Origin: Saprospiraceae bacterium | GTDB lineage: Bacteria > Bacteroidota > Bacteroidia > Chitinophagales > Saprospiraceae | NCBI GenBank assembly: GCA_029263015.1 | Contig: JAJCYI010000003.1 | Span: forward strand, 1 to 46,412 | Direction of reading: 5' to 3' | Length of the DNA: 46,412 bases | Shown here: in pieces, positions 1 to 8,876 of the stretch | How the letters are laid out: every line of letters starts with the position of its first letter | Position numbering within the stretch: the stretch's first letter is position 1 | Program-made: the position numbers and the translations under genes | Notes under the pieces: generated by a model | Databases searched by the model: none | Seen by the model: only the letters and a program-made list of their open reading frames with translations | Told to the model about the DNA's origin: nothing

Positions 1-172
1 GCATGAAGAATATTATTTTGAAAATCAAAGAAAAACAAACAATTTAAATTTATTTCATTTCGTAATCAATTGATAAAACCTCAAAAATGTACATCTCAAT
101 TAACCTCTACCAAATAAAAATGATTTGATGCGTTTGCCCTAGCTTGAAATAAGTTAGCAAGACTTAGTTAAA
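1..172. other. AT-rich 5' flank, no gene seen
   Basis: This AT-rich stretch precedes the first gene and has no convincing reading frame. I saw no TAnnTTTG promoter motif and no strong hairpin. A weak TTTG-containing stretch around 123-136 could contribute to a promoter, but nothing decides it. Confidence 0.5.
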
Positions 173-1540
173 ATGATTCTCATAAATATCCCAGACAATA
201 ATCAGCAAGAAAGGAAATATATAATACGAACGATTTTTGGAGCTTTTTTAGGATTATCGTACCAAGTTATTGTAAAACCATCACTCCGAAATATAAACAT
301 TAAATTAGACAATAATAATGCAATATTTTTCGAAGATCATTTTTTCAATAATTTCTCAACAAGTAAATCATATCTGCAAAAAGCCAACCTTCCCAAAGAA
401 ACCAAAGCAGCAAAAAACTTCAATCAATTCTCTGTAGAAAAAAATACACCGATAGTTTTTGGGAGAGATTATCTACATGTCACTGATAGTAAAATAACCT
501 GCGGCATAGATATTTTCGCATCATCCTTTTTCATGCTCACCAGATGGGAAGAATACGTCAATTCTACAAGAGACGAGTACAACCGCTTCCCCGGCTCGGC
601 CTCCACCGCCGTAAAAAACGATTTCATCCAACGTCCCATCGTTAACGAATATTTGGAAATGTTGTGGAACATGTTGGTACATCTCGGAATAAACCAAAAA
701 AGAAAAAAAAGGAAATTCCAAGCAATTATTTCCCACGATGTTGACCTTCCCCTGCTTTGGAAAAATCCTATTTCTTTCATTAAAAAAATAGGTGGCGACC
801 TAGTTAAAAGGAATTCAATCAAAGATGCTGCATATTCATTCAAAAGCTATAAAGGTTACATCAGTGGTAAATCCAAAGACCCATATGACACTTTTGAGGA
901 ATTAATGGCCCTTTCAGAAAACTGCGGCCTAAAGTCGCATTTTTTCTTTCTGTGCGGAGGACAACACAAAGAAGACGGAAGCTTGCCCCTCTCCCACCCT
1001 TTTATGAAAAACCTATTTAAAAAAATAAATGACAGAGCACATGTCATTGGTTTTCACCCCAGTTTCGATAGTTATAATAGCCCCAATATATTCAGCCAGG
1101 AATTGCAGGAACTACAAGAGGCTTCCACACAAACAATAACCTGTGGCAGGCAACATTTCCTCCGTTTTGAAGTACCGAGGACTTGGCGGCTTTGGGAAGC
1201 AGTAGGCATGGATTGGGAAAGTTCGATGTATTATCCTGATGCGCCGGGGTTTCGATGTGGCACTTGCTACGGTTTTCCAGTGTTTGATATATTGGAAAGG
1301 AAGGAGTTACGATTGCGGGAAGTGCCTTTGGTAGCGATGGAGGTAAGTTGGAACAGCTATAAAGAATACAGTCCTGAAAAGATGTACGCTGATTTAAATG
1401 GGCTTGTCAATACAGTAAAAAAATACAACGGTATATTCCCTTTACTATGGCACAACTCCTCATTTAATACCACATTGTGGCGAAAATTTAAACCTGTTTA
1501 TTCTGAAGTATTAAAGTTACTCAAAGCTGAAAGTAACTGA
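173..1540 (+). CDS. Polysaccharide deacetylase-like protein
   Basis: The 455-residue protein has an N-terminal region of about 170 residues without a recognised motif, followed by a NodB-like carbohydrate esterase fold. A metal-site motif SHDVD lies near residue 188, and GFHPS and RQHFLRFE motifs follow, in the order seen in deacetylase-like proteins of Bacteroidota surface-glycan loci. The expected role is N- or O-deacetylation of a polysaccharide. There is no signal peptide, so it probably acts in the cytoplasm. The ATG start has no strong ribosome binding site. Its 3' end overlaps the convergent glycosyltransferase gene by 43 bp. Family assignment is fairly secure; the substrate is unknown. 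Confidence 0.8.
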   Translation: MILINIPDNNQQERKYIIRTIFGAFLGLSYQVIVKPSLRNINIKLDNNNAIFFEDHFFNNFSTSKSYLQKANLPKETKAAKNFNQFSVEKNTPIVFGRDYLHVTDSKITCGIDIFASSFFMLTRWEEYVNSTRDEYNRFPGSASTAVKNDFIQRPIVNEYLEMLWNMLVHLGINQKRKKRKFQAIISHDVDLPLLWKNPISFIKKIGGDLVKRNSIKDAAYSFKSYKGYISGKSKDPYDTFEELMALSENCGLKSHFFFLCGGQHKEDGSLPLSHPFMKNLFKKINDRAHVIGFHPSFDSYNSPNIFSQELQELQEASTQTITCGRQHFLRFEVPRTWRLWEAVGMDWESSMYYPDAPGFRCGTCYGFPVFDILERKELRLREVPLVAMEVSWNSYKEYSPEKMYADLNGLVNTVKKYNGIFPLLWHNSSFNTTLWRKFKPVYSEVLKLLKAESN

Positions 1541-2667
1541 CGCCATCTTTTTTCCCAAGACAGATTTTCCTCTGCATATTCCCTGATTTTATTTTCCAAG
1601 CGTTCTACTTTTTTCAATTTTTTATTAAATTCAAGCAAGGAGGATATAGATATTGCTTGTTCATTTTCTGGAAAATAATGCACCCACGGAATTGTTTTAG
1701 GAAAATCAAGGTCATCAGTTGATAATATAAATGGAAGTCCTCTTGCACAATACTCCCGATGTTTTAAAGAGGAATCTAAACATAGGCCTTTCCGGAAGAT
1801 AGCCAATGTACCAATGCCAATGTCCGCTTGATAAAAATAATTATCAAGAATTTTCCTTGGAAGAGGGGGAACAAATTTCACATGTTGCTCAAGCATATTT
1901 TGAGAAACCAATTTTTTATATAATTTCAAAATTGCTCCATTTCCAACAATGGTTAAATGCACTTTTTCTTTTTGATTATTGCCGCTGTAATAATTCCCTA
2001 AACCTAAAATCAGGCGATCAAGGCCGTGCCAATAGTTCCATGCACCAACTGCAAGCAGATTTATTGAATTAGGTTTTTGATGAGAGACAATAAGATTGAT
2101 GGAACGGGCATCAATACCATTACTCATTCTAAATGCAGGAATTCCAAATATTTTTTTCTCAATACCGTAATGCACCACCCTATCAACCAAGCCTTTTAAG
2201 TGCCTTCTATATCTTCGATCAATATAATATTGGAAATTACGGAGCATTCCATTTTGCTCCAAACCGTATGGATAAGTAGGAATTTCCAAAATTATTTTAA
2301 TATTTGGATTTTCTCTTCTAATTTTTCTAAGCGTTGTTAAAAATTGCGGATGCGACAATTCATAGCGCATGTAAACCAATTGATAATTTAAAAAATCAAC
2401 TTTATTCCTGAGAATTGCATGAAACCTAAAATAAAGAAAGAAGTAATTAAAAAATGTAATACGCCTCAGCTTGGCAACAAAAGAAAAAATAATATTTTGG
2501 TTTAAAAATACCCCGTCGTCATTCAACCAAATATAGTCTACCTCCCACCCCATACGACGTAAGCCTTCTACTTGCTCATCGCATTTATTAGCAACCCCAT
2601 AATTAGCAGACAGGCTTTTATTGATTCGGGAATAAAATAAGACTTTTTTTTTATTTATGTAACTCAT
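1498..2667 (-). CDS. Glycosyltransferase, GT4-like
   Basis: The 389-residue protein resembles GT-B fold glycosyltransferases. The N-terminal half carries KKVLFYSRI, a beta-strand start. The C-terminal half contains NLLAVGAWNYWHGLDRLI, typical of the donor-domain start in GT4 enzymes, and then REYCARGLPFILS, matching the conserved nucleotide-sugar binding region. It probably transfers a sugar from a nucleotide-activated donor during glycan assembly. Its start overlaps the stop of the upstream acyltransferase gene by four bases (ATGA), so the two are probably translationally coupled. Donor and acceptor cannot be inferred. Confidence 0.82.
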   Translation of the reverse strand: MSYINKKKVLFYSRINKSLSANYGVANKCDEQVEGLRRMGWEVDYIWLNDDGVFLNQNIIFSFVAKLRRITFFNYFFLYFRFHAILRNKVDFLNYQLVYMRYELSHPQFLTTLRKIRRENPNIKIILEIPTYPYGLEQNGMLRNFQYYIDRRYRRHLKGLVDRVVHYGIEKKIFGIPAFRMSNGIDARSINLIVSHQKPNSINLLAVGAWNYWHGLDRLILGLGNYYSGNNQKEKVHLTIVGNGAILKLYKKLVSQNMLEQHVKFVPPLPRKILDNYFYQADIGIGTLAIFRKGLCLDSSLKHREYCARGLPFILSTDDLDFPKTIPWVHYFPENEQAISISSLLEFNKKLKKVERLENKIREYAEENLSWEKRWRQLLSALSNFNTSE

Positions 2668-3590
2668 CTCTTTATCATTGCCCTCACGGCATCAAAAAAT
2701 CGGTTAGGAGTCTTATATATTTCATGCACCGGTTTCCGCTCAGCCCCAAAGGCCCGGAACACAGGCTCAATATGAGGCAGCATGCTGCCCTCAAAGTTGA
2801 ATTTTAATTGCCTACGGTGTGCCTCTTGAATAGCACTCCATATCAACAATTGAACTGCTCCTGAATTCCGAAAACCGACCTCCGCTCCCAATTGCCAAAG
2901 GTAAGCAGATGCTTCGTCCCATATTAAATATAAAGCTGCACCAATATGCCCCGTATTGTTTTTCGCAAAGAACAAGCATCCTTGTTCTTTTTCTTGAATG
3001 GCAGAATGCAGTCTGACAAACATATCAATACTATAAGGGACAGTCAATGATTGCCGCTCAAAAGTAGCAGCACTCAATCTAAAAAAATCTTTGAGTGTTC
3101 CTTGTTTTGTAATTACAATTGACTTTTCTGCTTTTCTAATTTTATTCCGGGTATTGTCGTTCATTCCATCGTATACAATGTTTAAATCTAATCTCTCAAA
3201 AACATAAGTATACCGGGTGGTCTGCCTAAATCCTCTTTTATAAAAAGGTAACCAATTTTCTATTTCATAAGGAAATATTTGATGGAAATAGGTAAAATCA
3301 GGTAAGCTGTCTAACAAGTCATCCATCACTCTTTGTTCAAAACTATACTTTGAATGCCTTTTCTGTGGATTGGTCGGATAAATAATAAGAGGCCCTAAAT
3401 ACGGAGTCAACGGTGGCATTCGGAGAAATGTCATCCCGAACACCCCAGTTCTATAATATGGAAGGACACCTGTTATTTCACCGGATTTTGTTTTTGAAAT
3501 GCTGTAATCCCAAGTAGACGTAGCGCAAACAATATCGAGCCACCATGGCTGGTGAAAGATTGGCGATAATATGTCGTTTAATTTTTTCAA
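2664..3590 (-). CDS. FemAB/GNAT-like acyltransferase
   Basis: The 308-residue protein begins with a typical start for peptidoglycan-bridge or polysaccharide-modifying acyltransferases (FHQPWWLDIVC). A second GNAT-like domain contains NKIRKAEK at about residue 150 and FFAKNNTGHIGAALYLIWD, followed by a conserved FNFEGSMLPHIEPVFRAFGA region near the C-terminus. Similar proteins in polysaccharide loci transfer acyl or aminoacyl groups to glycans. No membrane segment is evident. It is first in a two-gene minus-strand unit with the GT4 gene and is coupled to it by an ATGA overlap. The acyl donor is unknown. Confidence 0.75.
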   Translation of the reverse strand: MKKLNDILSPIFHQPWWLDIVCATSTWDYSISKTKSGEITGVLPYYRTGVFGMTFLRMPPLTPYLGPLIIYPTNPQKRHSKYSFEQRVMDDLLDSLPDFTYFHQIFPYEIENWLPFYKRGFRQTTRYTYVFERLDLNIVYDGMNDNTRNKIRKAEKSIVITKQGTLKDFFRLSAATFERQSLTVPYSIDMFVRLHSAIQEKEQGCLFFAKNNTGHIGAALYLIWDEASAYLWQLGAEVGFRNSGAVQLLIWSAIQEAHRRQLKFNFEGSMLPHIEPVFRAFGAERKPVHEIYKTPNRFFDAVRAMIKR

Positions 3591-3851
3591 ATAAATTTAA
3601 TGTTGAAATATGCGCGAAAATGCTGTTATCCTTAACAAGACCAACAAACAAATCGACAAAACCGAAATAATAGGTTGCCGGGATATTATTTCATATCGTG
3701 ACCCAGTGTATGCTGGATTGTGGGTCGATGGGAGTATTGGATTGCACACCGCCGTATATCTATCCTCGACCTCATGGGCAAAGATAATCAACCATTTATG
3801 TTTTACCACGAACACATTTCAACATCGGTCAATTGGTGTTGCAAAAAATAA
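3591..3851. other. Divergent intergenic region with short doubtful ORFs
   Basis: This 261-bp region lies between the divergent acyltransferase and SGNH genes and should contain both promoters, although no clear motif was found. It holds a plus-strand frame at 3610-3855 (81 codons) whose stop overlaps the next start, and an antisense frame at 3597-3815. Neither resembles a known family. A different plus frame around 3757-3820 reads as fairly protein-like text but contains stops. It may be decayed coding sequence or chance. Confidence 0.3.
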
Positions 3852-4856
3852 ATGAAGGAGAGATTAATATTGATATCGTCCAATTTTTTCCTTATAGGAA
3901 TATTGCTACTTTTATTAGAATTATTTTTAAGGGGCGGAGGTTATCAACCAGGAGACAAATATATTGCGTACAATAATTTTCAAGAAGTTGATTCTTTAAT
4001 AATTTTCGATAAATTTATTGCTGATTCAAATGGCATTACGAAAGCCAATCCTGATTTCAATTGGGAACCCCCAATAAAAATAAATAAAGATGGGTTTCGC
4101 ACTAACGAAATCGAATATGTCAAAGCCGCACCAAGAGAAAAACGTATATTGCTAATTGGGGACTCTTTTACTTGGGGCCATACGGCTGAACCCATTACAA
4201 ACTGTTATGCCGACTTATTAAACGATATGGGTTATGCGGTTTATAATACAGGCATACCGACAGTGGGCCCAAATCAATATGCGGAAATCGCAGAATTATT
4301 TATCCAAGATATACGCCCGAATACAGTAGCCGTTTTCTTTTGTTTTGCAAACGATCTATTTCCTGAAAAAAATGAATTGATACCATTCCAACCAGCTTAT
4401 TACCATACCAATGCAGGAATAATCAGTTCCCAGTATGATGGAATTTTATTTAAGAACCCCATAGAGGCATATAATTATTACGTGGAGTACTCAAAAAAAA
4501 ATTCTCCCATAAAAAAGAATATTGCACCGCCCCTTAATTGGTTGATCAAGAGATCAGTTGTGTGCTCAAGGATTTATAATTGGTATCGAAGAATAAATTG
4601 GGACAACCAACCCAATGTCAATGGGCGTGCTTATTTGGAGTATTTAAACGACATAAAAACTCTTTGTTATAAAAACCAATGTGAATTTAGACTTTTTGTA
4701 ATCCCTGATTATGGCAAGCCCATTGACCCTGCCTTCTTTGAAGGCTTCGATCCATTAATACCCCAAAACCTAATAGATGAAGATTATGCCTCAGATGCTC
4801 ACTTCTACAACAAAGGGCATTTGAAGTTTTTTGAATTTATTCTTGATAATCTCTGA
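3852..4856 (+). CDS. SGNH/GDSL hydrolase-like membrane-anchored protein
   Basis: The 334-residue protein has one N-terminal hydrophobic segment (about residues 5-24) and then a periplasmic-type domain. A GDSFTWG block I motif lies near residue 104, with the serine nucleophile, and SDAHFYNKGH near the C-terminus matches the catalytic Asp-x-x-His block. Such proteins are acetylesterases or O-acyl-modifying enzymes of surface glycans. The gene is divergent from the acyltransferase and convergent with the next GT4 gene, with an 8-bp gap. Modification of the exported glycan is inferred from context. Confidence 0.75.
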   Translation: MKERLILISSNFFLIGILLLLLELFLRGGGYQPGDKYIAYNNFQEVDSLIIFDKFIADSNGITKANPDFNWEPPIKINKDGFRTNEIEYVKAAPREKRILLIGDSFTWGHTAEPITNCYADLLNDMGYAVYNTGIPTVGPNQYAEIAELFIQDIRPNTVAVFFCFANDLFPEKNELIPFQPAYYHTNAGIISSQYDGILFKNPIEAYNYYVEYSKKNSPIKKNIAPPLNWLIKRSVVCSRIYNWYRRINWDNQPNVNGRAYLEYLNDIKTLCYKNQCEFRLFVIPDYGKPIDPAFFEGFDPLIPQNLIDEDYASDAHFYNKGHLKFFEFILDNL

Positions 4857-4864
4857 ATGAAATC

Positions 4865-6037
4865 TTATTCTGAATTAAAATCAGGCTCACTTCTTCCCAA
4901 ATGCAATTGATAAACTTGAACTATCTGGTGGCCTACTACTTCAGGTGTGCACCTCGCCATTACACTATTTCTAATCTGTAACGGATTATATTTCTTTTGT
5001 CCATTTATCATTGTTTCCATAGCGGAAACCAACGCCGACAAGTTACCCGATTCCACTAAAATGCCCGTCTCGGCAGTAACCCATTCAGCCATGCCCCCAG
5101 TTTCGGTGGCGATGACTGGTAAGCCCGAAGCCATGGCTTCCAAAATGACGCAGGGCAGGTTCTCATAATTACTGAAATGGACAAGGCAATCTGCAATTTG
5201 CATCTCGGAAGCGACTGAAGAATGGGATAACTCCCCGACAAAAATCACTTTATTTTTTATATTTAGAGTATCAACCAAAGCCTCCAGGGATTGTCTACCC
5301 ACTCCGTCACCGACAACCTTTAGTTGGACATTTTCGTGGTTTTCCAATATCTCTTTAAAAGCCTTTATTATTCCTCGGACATTTTTATGTTTTTCAATCA
5401 GGGACGATACATGGAGAAAAACGAACTGGCTGTGTAATTCATGTGCCTTGATGTTGAATAATTCACAATCCACAACATTTGGTATTTCTATATACTGCTT
5501 TCCGATGCCAAGTTTTTTCAGGTCGTTGCCCAATTCTTTATTGACAGGCAAAACATAATTTGCTCTATTGGATATTATTTTACTACCATAATGGACTGCT
5601 TTGCTCAATTCATGCCAATTTACTTTTCTATATGCTGTCCAATGTTCAGTAATCACCAGTGGAAGATTCCAAAAATACGGCTTAAGGTAATAGAAGATAC
5701 CAAGCGGGAACATGACATGCAAATGGATAAGGTCGGACTGGCCAAATATTTTATTGACTATTTTTACACCTTTGTTGACTCCCTTCCAAAGGCGAAAAAA
5801 GCGCATAACATAATTGTATTTAGAAGAAAAAGGAACTGTAACTAGAACCCTTTGGAAGATTTCATATGTTTTTATAACCTCCGTTTTATTCACAGGCCCT
5901 TCTCCAACATGCAATAATATGATTTCACAATAGGGGGCTACAGCCTTGCCCATCCTTTCAATAAAATCACCGTTAAAAGAAGAATGACTTGTCGGAAACC
6001 AAGACGCCAACCATAATATTTTTTCCTTTTTTTCCAT
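4865..6037 (-). CDS. Glycosyltransferase family 4
   Basis: The 390-residue enzyme has clear GT4 features. LASWFPTSHSSFNGDFIERM at the N-terminus forms the first Rossmann-like element. IHLHVMFPLGIFY and VITEHW follow in the acceptor domain. The C-terminal donor domain has the EX7E motif in ENLPCVILEAMASGLPVIAT. It is expected to be a retaining, nucleotide-sugar-dependent transferase on the cytoplasmic membrane face. It is the last gene of a three-gene minus-strand unit with two GT2 genes, 27 bp after the preceding stop. The sugar specificity is unknown. Confidence 0.88.
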   Translation of the reverse strand: MEKKEKILWLASWFPTSHSSFNGDFIERMGKAVAPYCEIILLHVGEGPVNKTEVIKTYEIFQRVLVTVPFSSKYNYVMRFFRLWKGVNKGVKIVNKIFGQSDLIHLHVMFPLGIFYYLKPYFWNLPLVITEHWTAYRKVNWHELSKAVHYGSKIISNRANYVLPVNKELGNDLKKLGIGKQYIEIPNVVDCELFNIKAHELHSQFVFLHVSSLIEKHKNVRGIIKAFKEILENHENVQLKVVGDGVGRQSLEALVDTLNIKNKVIFVGELSHSSVASEMQIADCLVHFSNYENLPCVILEAMASGLPVIATETGGMAEWVTAETGILVESGNLSALVSAMETMINGQKKYNPLQIRNSVMARCTPEVVGHQIVQVYQLHLGRSEPDFNSE

Positions 6038-6064
6038 TTCAAATTACTTTCACTTTACATGGTC

Positions 6065-7027
6065 TTACTTGTTCATTTTTTCAAGAAAGAATTTTCTACA
6101 CCTGACATATACTTTAAAACCAAAAAATTTAATTCCTAAAAAATGAACAAAAGTAATTCGGTTGTTATTCCTAAAATAAGGAAAATAATCGTTAGGTAAT
6201 ATTTCTTTTAATTTTTGATAACCAAGTTCATCGTCATACAATCCTAACCTATAAACAAAATAATACAAATTGTCTAAGTAATAATTTTTATTCTCCAAAA
6301 AGTAATCTCCTTTATTGGTCTTTAAATAATCGATGGTCCTAAGTTGAAATGAAAGGCAACTTTGATGAAACATAAGTGTGTTGGATTTTGTGATTTGGCC
6401 TGTAGGCCGCTCCCTTTTAATCGTCAACGGACGGCGGTCAAAAATAATATTTCGTTCATTGATGATCAGGTAGTCAAATATAAAATTGGCGTCTTCAGGG
6501 CCGATCATATTAATATTCCAAAGCGGCTGTGTTTCATTCGATAAATTTTTAAATAAATTTGCAACAGTATCTCCCAATGCTGGCAAAGCTATCGTCTTAT
6601 ACGAATCTCCATTTTTTTCTTGAATAAATTCTCTATACCTCCCTTTTAAGTCCTTTTTAAGATAAGAACCTACGACTAAAATAGCCTCTGGACTATTTTC
6701 TAATAATTGAATTTGATGCGCCAACTTATCTGGCTCGAGCAAATCATCGGCATCCAAAAATTGCATCCACTGTCCTTTTGCGATTGACATCCCTTTATTC
6801 CTTGCAGCAGATGGACCTTGGACCCTTTCCTCCAAAACAGTAATGATTTCAGGGTGTTTTGTCTCGTGTTTTTTTAGAATTATTTTGGTTGTATCAGTTG
6901 AATTATTATCCACCGCAATTATTTCAATCGGCCTATAGGTTTGGTTCAAGGCCGATTCCAAGCATTCTCCGATATATTCTTCAACATTAAAACAGGGAAT
7001 AATAATAGATACTAATATTTTGCTCAT
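6065..7027 (-). CDS. Glycosyltransferase family 2
   Basis: The 320-residue enzyme has a GT-A fold. VSIIIPCFNVEEYIGECLES starts the nucleotide-binding domain, AVDNNSTDTT follows, and the metal-binding DXD region is QFLDADDLLEPD near residue 96. The C-terminal part is basic and ends without obvious membrane segments. It is an inverting transferase, probably adding one residue to the repeat unit. The start directly abuts the stop of the upstream GT2 gene, consistent with one transcript and coupled translation. Confidence 0.87.
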   Translation of the reverse strand: MSKILVSIIIPCFNVEEYIGECLESALNQTYRPIEIIAVDNNSTDTTKIILKKHETKHPEIITVLEERVQGPSAARNKGMSIAKGQWMQFLDADDLLEPDKLAHQIQLLENSPEAILVVGSYLKKDLKGRYREFIQEKNGDSYKTIALPALGDTVANLFKNLSNETQPLWNINMIGPEDANFIFDYLIINERNIIFDRRPLTIKRERPTGQITKSNTLMFHQSCLSFQLRTIDYLKTNKGDYFLENKNYYLDNLYYFVYRLGLYDDELGYQKLKEILPNDYFPYFRNNNRITFVHFLGIKFFGFKVYVRCRKFFLEKMNK

Positions 7028-7942
7028 TCAAAGGATTTTGTTGAGGAGGGCTGGATTTTTAAAGATATAAAAAGACAATAGAATAGTTTTCATGGTAATC
7101 CTAAAAATAAAAATATTCTTAAACTGGGCCATTAATGGATGATAATAAAACAAACGGTTTGTTATTACCCTATTAAGCTTTGATGGCCAATTGTTCTTTA
7201 ATAACATTCTAAACCATTTCTCATATAAAATCCACTTCATTTTCATCGCTTCATTTTCTTTCATAGTTACATTCTTACCATGTAGTTCAGAAAAACAGAC
7301 GGGGAACTCCTGACATCCCGGAAACAATGAAGCATTCAAACTCAACCTCAATATAAAATCTGTATCTTCCCCTTGAATCAGTTCTTCATCAAACATTCCA
7401 TTTTTGAGTAAAACCGATTTTTTGAGCACTAAACCATCTAAGGATATTAACGCTGTATTTGAAAAAATTAATTGCTCAAACAGTTGGCCTGGAGGTGTAA
7501 TTGCCGTTGTTTTATATGATACAACTCGCTCTGGTTTTATGGAGTCCTCCATTTCCATTTTTCCATCAGAACAATATCGTTGCACATATTCATATACGCC
7601 TTCAGCGGTTCTGCTCGAATCAAAAACCTCCTTGGTTTGAACAAATCGGCCATCAACATAATAATCATCCGCATCCAAAAAAGCAATGAATTCACTTCCC
7701 GCATTTATTAACCCAATATTCCTGCTTGCACCCGGCCCGTGGTTTTTGCCGTCCTTATGTTGGAACAGTTTTACCTTTTCATATTCATCGGCCAAATTCT
7801 GGCATACCACAGGGCTACCGTCTGTGGATGCGTCTTCGATAAGCAGCACTTCTGCCGTTTCCGGCTGTGCCAAAGCTGACAGCACAGCCCTCTCTACAAA
7901 CTCCTCTGCATTGTATACTGGAATGATTACAGAAATTTCCAT
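7028..7942 (-). CDS. Glycosyltransferase family 2
   Basis: The 304-residue GT-A enzyme begins MEISVIIPVYNAEEFVERAV, an almost canonical GT2 start that fixes the initiation codon. LIEDASTDGS and the DXD region AFLDADDYYVDG near residue 91 follow. GEDTDFILRLSL near residue 200 corresponds to the usual acidic catalytic-base region. It is the first gene of the minus-strand GT2-GT2-GT4 unit. It diverges from the ABC permease gene with only 24 bp between start codons, so its promoter must overlap the permease coding sequence. Confidence 0.88.
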   Translation of the reverse strand: MEISVIIPVYNAEEFVERAVLSALAQPETAEVLLIEDASTDGSPVVCQNLADEYEKVKLFQHKDGKNHGPGASRNIGLINAGSEFIAFLDADDYYVDGRFVQTKEVFDSSRTAEGVYEYVQRYCSDGKMEMEDSIKPERVVSYKTTAITPPGQLFEQLIFSNTALISLDGLVLKKSVLLKNGMFDEELIQGEDTDFILRLSLNASLFPGCQEFPVCFSELHGKNVTMKENEAMKMKWILYEKWFRMLLKNNWPSKLNRVITNRLFYYHPLMAQFKNIFIFRITMKTILLSFYIFKNPALLNKIL

Positions 7943-7966
7943 ATTTGCAATTTCAGTCGGAAAATT

Positions 7967-8782
7967 ATGAACAAGACGATCATAGAGCCAAGCAAATCTG
8001 CATTAAAAATACCCATCCGGGAACTGTACGAATACCGGGAACTGATAAGCGTATTGGCTTTGCGGGATTTCAGGATCAAATATGCCCAAACATTTATCGG
8101 TTTTCTCTGGGCATTCATCAATCCGCTTTTCACCTTATTGATCCTGCATTTTGTATTCGGACTGGTAGCGCAAGTAGAGACAGGGGGGACACCGCACGTG
8201 ATATTCACTTTGGCTGGGCTGATCGGATGGAACTATTTTGCCACACTTGTGTCCGAGGCGGGGCATTCCATTATCAGCGCCCAGGACATGATCAAAAAGA
8301 TATATTTCCCCCGTCTCGTCATCCCCATATCAAAGGCCGTTTCCGGGCTGATTGATTTTGTGGTGGTCCTGATCTGTTTTTTCCTTCTGCTTTTATATTA
8401 CCAATATGTGCCGAGCAAAAACATGGTCTTCCTCCCTTTCTTCCTTGTCATGGCCATCATTACCGGACTGGCTGGCGGTATATGGATATCGGCATTGACT
8501 ACCCGTTTTCGTGATTTCCAGCACATCATTCCGTTCCTGCTAAGGCTTGGCATGTTTGCCACGCCCATTGCATACTCCACCGATAGCGTGCCCGAAAAAT
8601 ATCAATTTATTTTTCAATTGAACCCTCTTGTCGGTCTCATCGAGGGCTTGCGGTGGTGCATAGTCGGTGGCGATGCGCCAAGCATCGAAGTCTATATTTC
8701 GTTTGCCGTTATTGCAATCGTCCTTATTTTTGGCCTGCTCTATTTCAACAAAGTTGAAAAAACAATGGCAGATATTCTGTAA
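7967..8782 (+). CDS. wzm: ABC-2 polysaccharide export permease (Wzm-like)
   Basis: The 271-residue integral membrane protein has about six hydrophobic segments, and its N-terminus contains RELYEYRELISVLALRDFRI, a hallmark of the Wzm/KpsM/TagG family. It would form the inner-membrane channel that exports an undecaprenyl- or lipid-linked glycan, powered by the downstream ATPase. The start is fixed by the family pattern. Its base composition is visibly higher in G+C than the glycosyltransferase genes on both sides. The gene symbol is by family analogy. Confidence 0.9.
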   Translation: MNKTIIEPSKSALKIPIRELYEYRELISVLALRDFRIKYAQTFIGFLWAFINPLFTLLILHFVFGLVAQVETGGTPHVIFTLAGLIGWNYFATLVSEAGHSIISAQDMIKKIYFPRLVIPISKAVSGLIDFVVVLICFFLLLLYYQYVPSKNMVFLPFFLVMAIITGLAGGIWISALTTRFRDFQHIIPFLLRLGMFATPIAYSTDSVPEKYQFIFQLNPLVGLIEGLRWCIVGGDAPSIEVYISFAVIAIVLIFGLLYFNKVEKTMADIL

Positions 8783-8876
8783 TGAATAAGGTTGGGAGAG
8801 TTAAGAAGGGTTGAGATTAGTCAATTTCAATCCTCTCATCCCTTCTCAACTATCTCAACCTTTCTCAGCCCTTCCC
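8783..8876. repeat. Pyrimidine-rich inverted-repeat spacer between wzm and wzt
   Basis: The 94-bp spacer holds purine-rich DNA followed by a pyrimidine-rich tract with repeated ctcaac/ctctc words. An inverted repeat pairs GGTTGAGAT (8809-8817) with ATCTCAACC (8852-8860). The partner genes of such transporters usually lie close together or overlap, so this looks like inserted low-complexity DNA. Confidence 0.5.

Noticed and set aside
469-843. Antisense frame within the deacetylase gene
   Set aside because: Shadow of a coding region with recognised NodB-like motifs; no independent evidence.
3610-3855. 81-codon frame with an ATGA-like overlap to the SGNH gene
   Set aside because: Overlap is suggestive, but the translation has no family resemblance and another frame looks more protein-like. 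Not reported as a gene.
7945-8355. 136-codon frame overlapping the ABC permease
   Set aside because: It is an out-of-frame shadow of the permease, which has unmistakable Wzm-family sequence.
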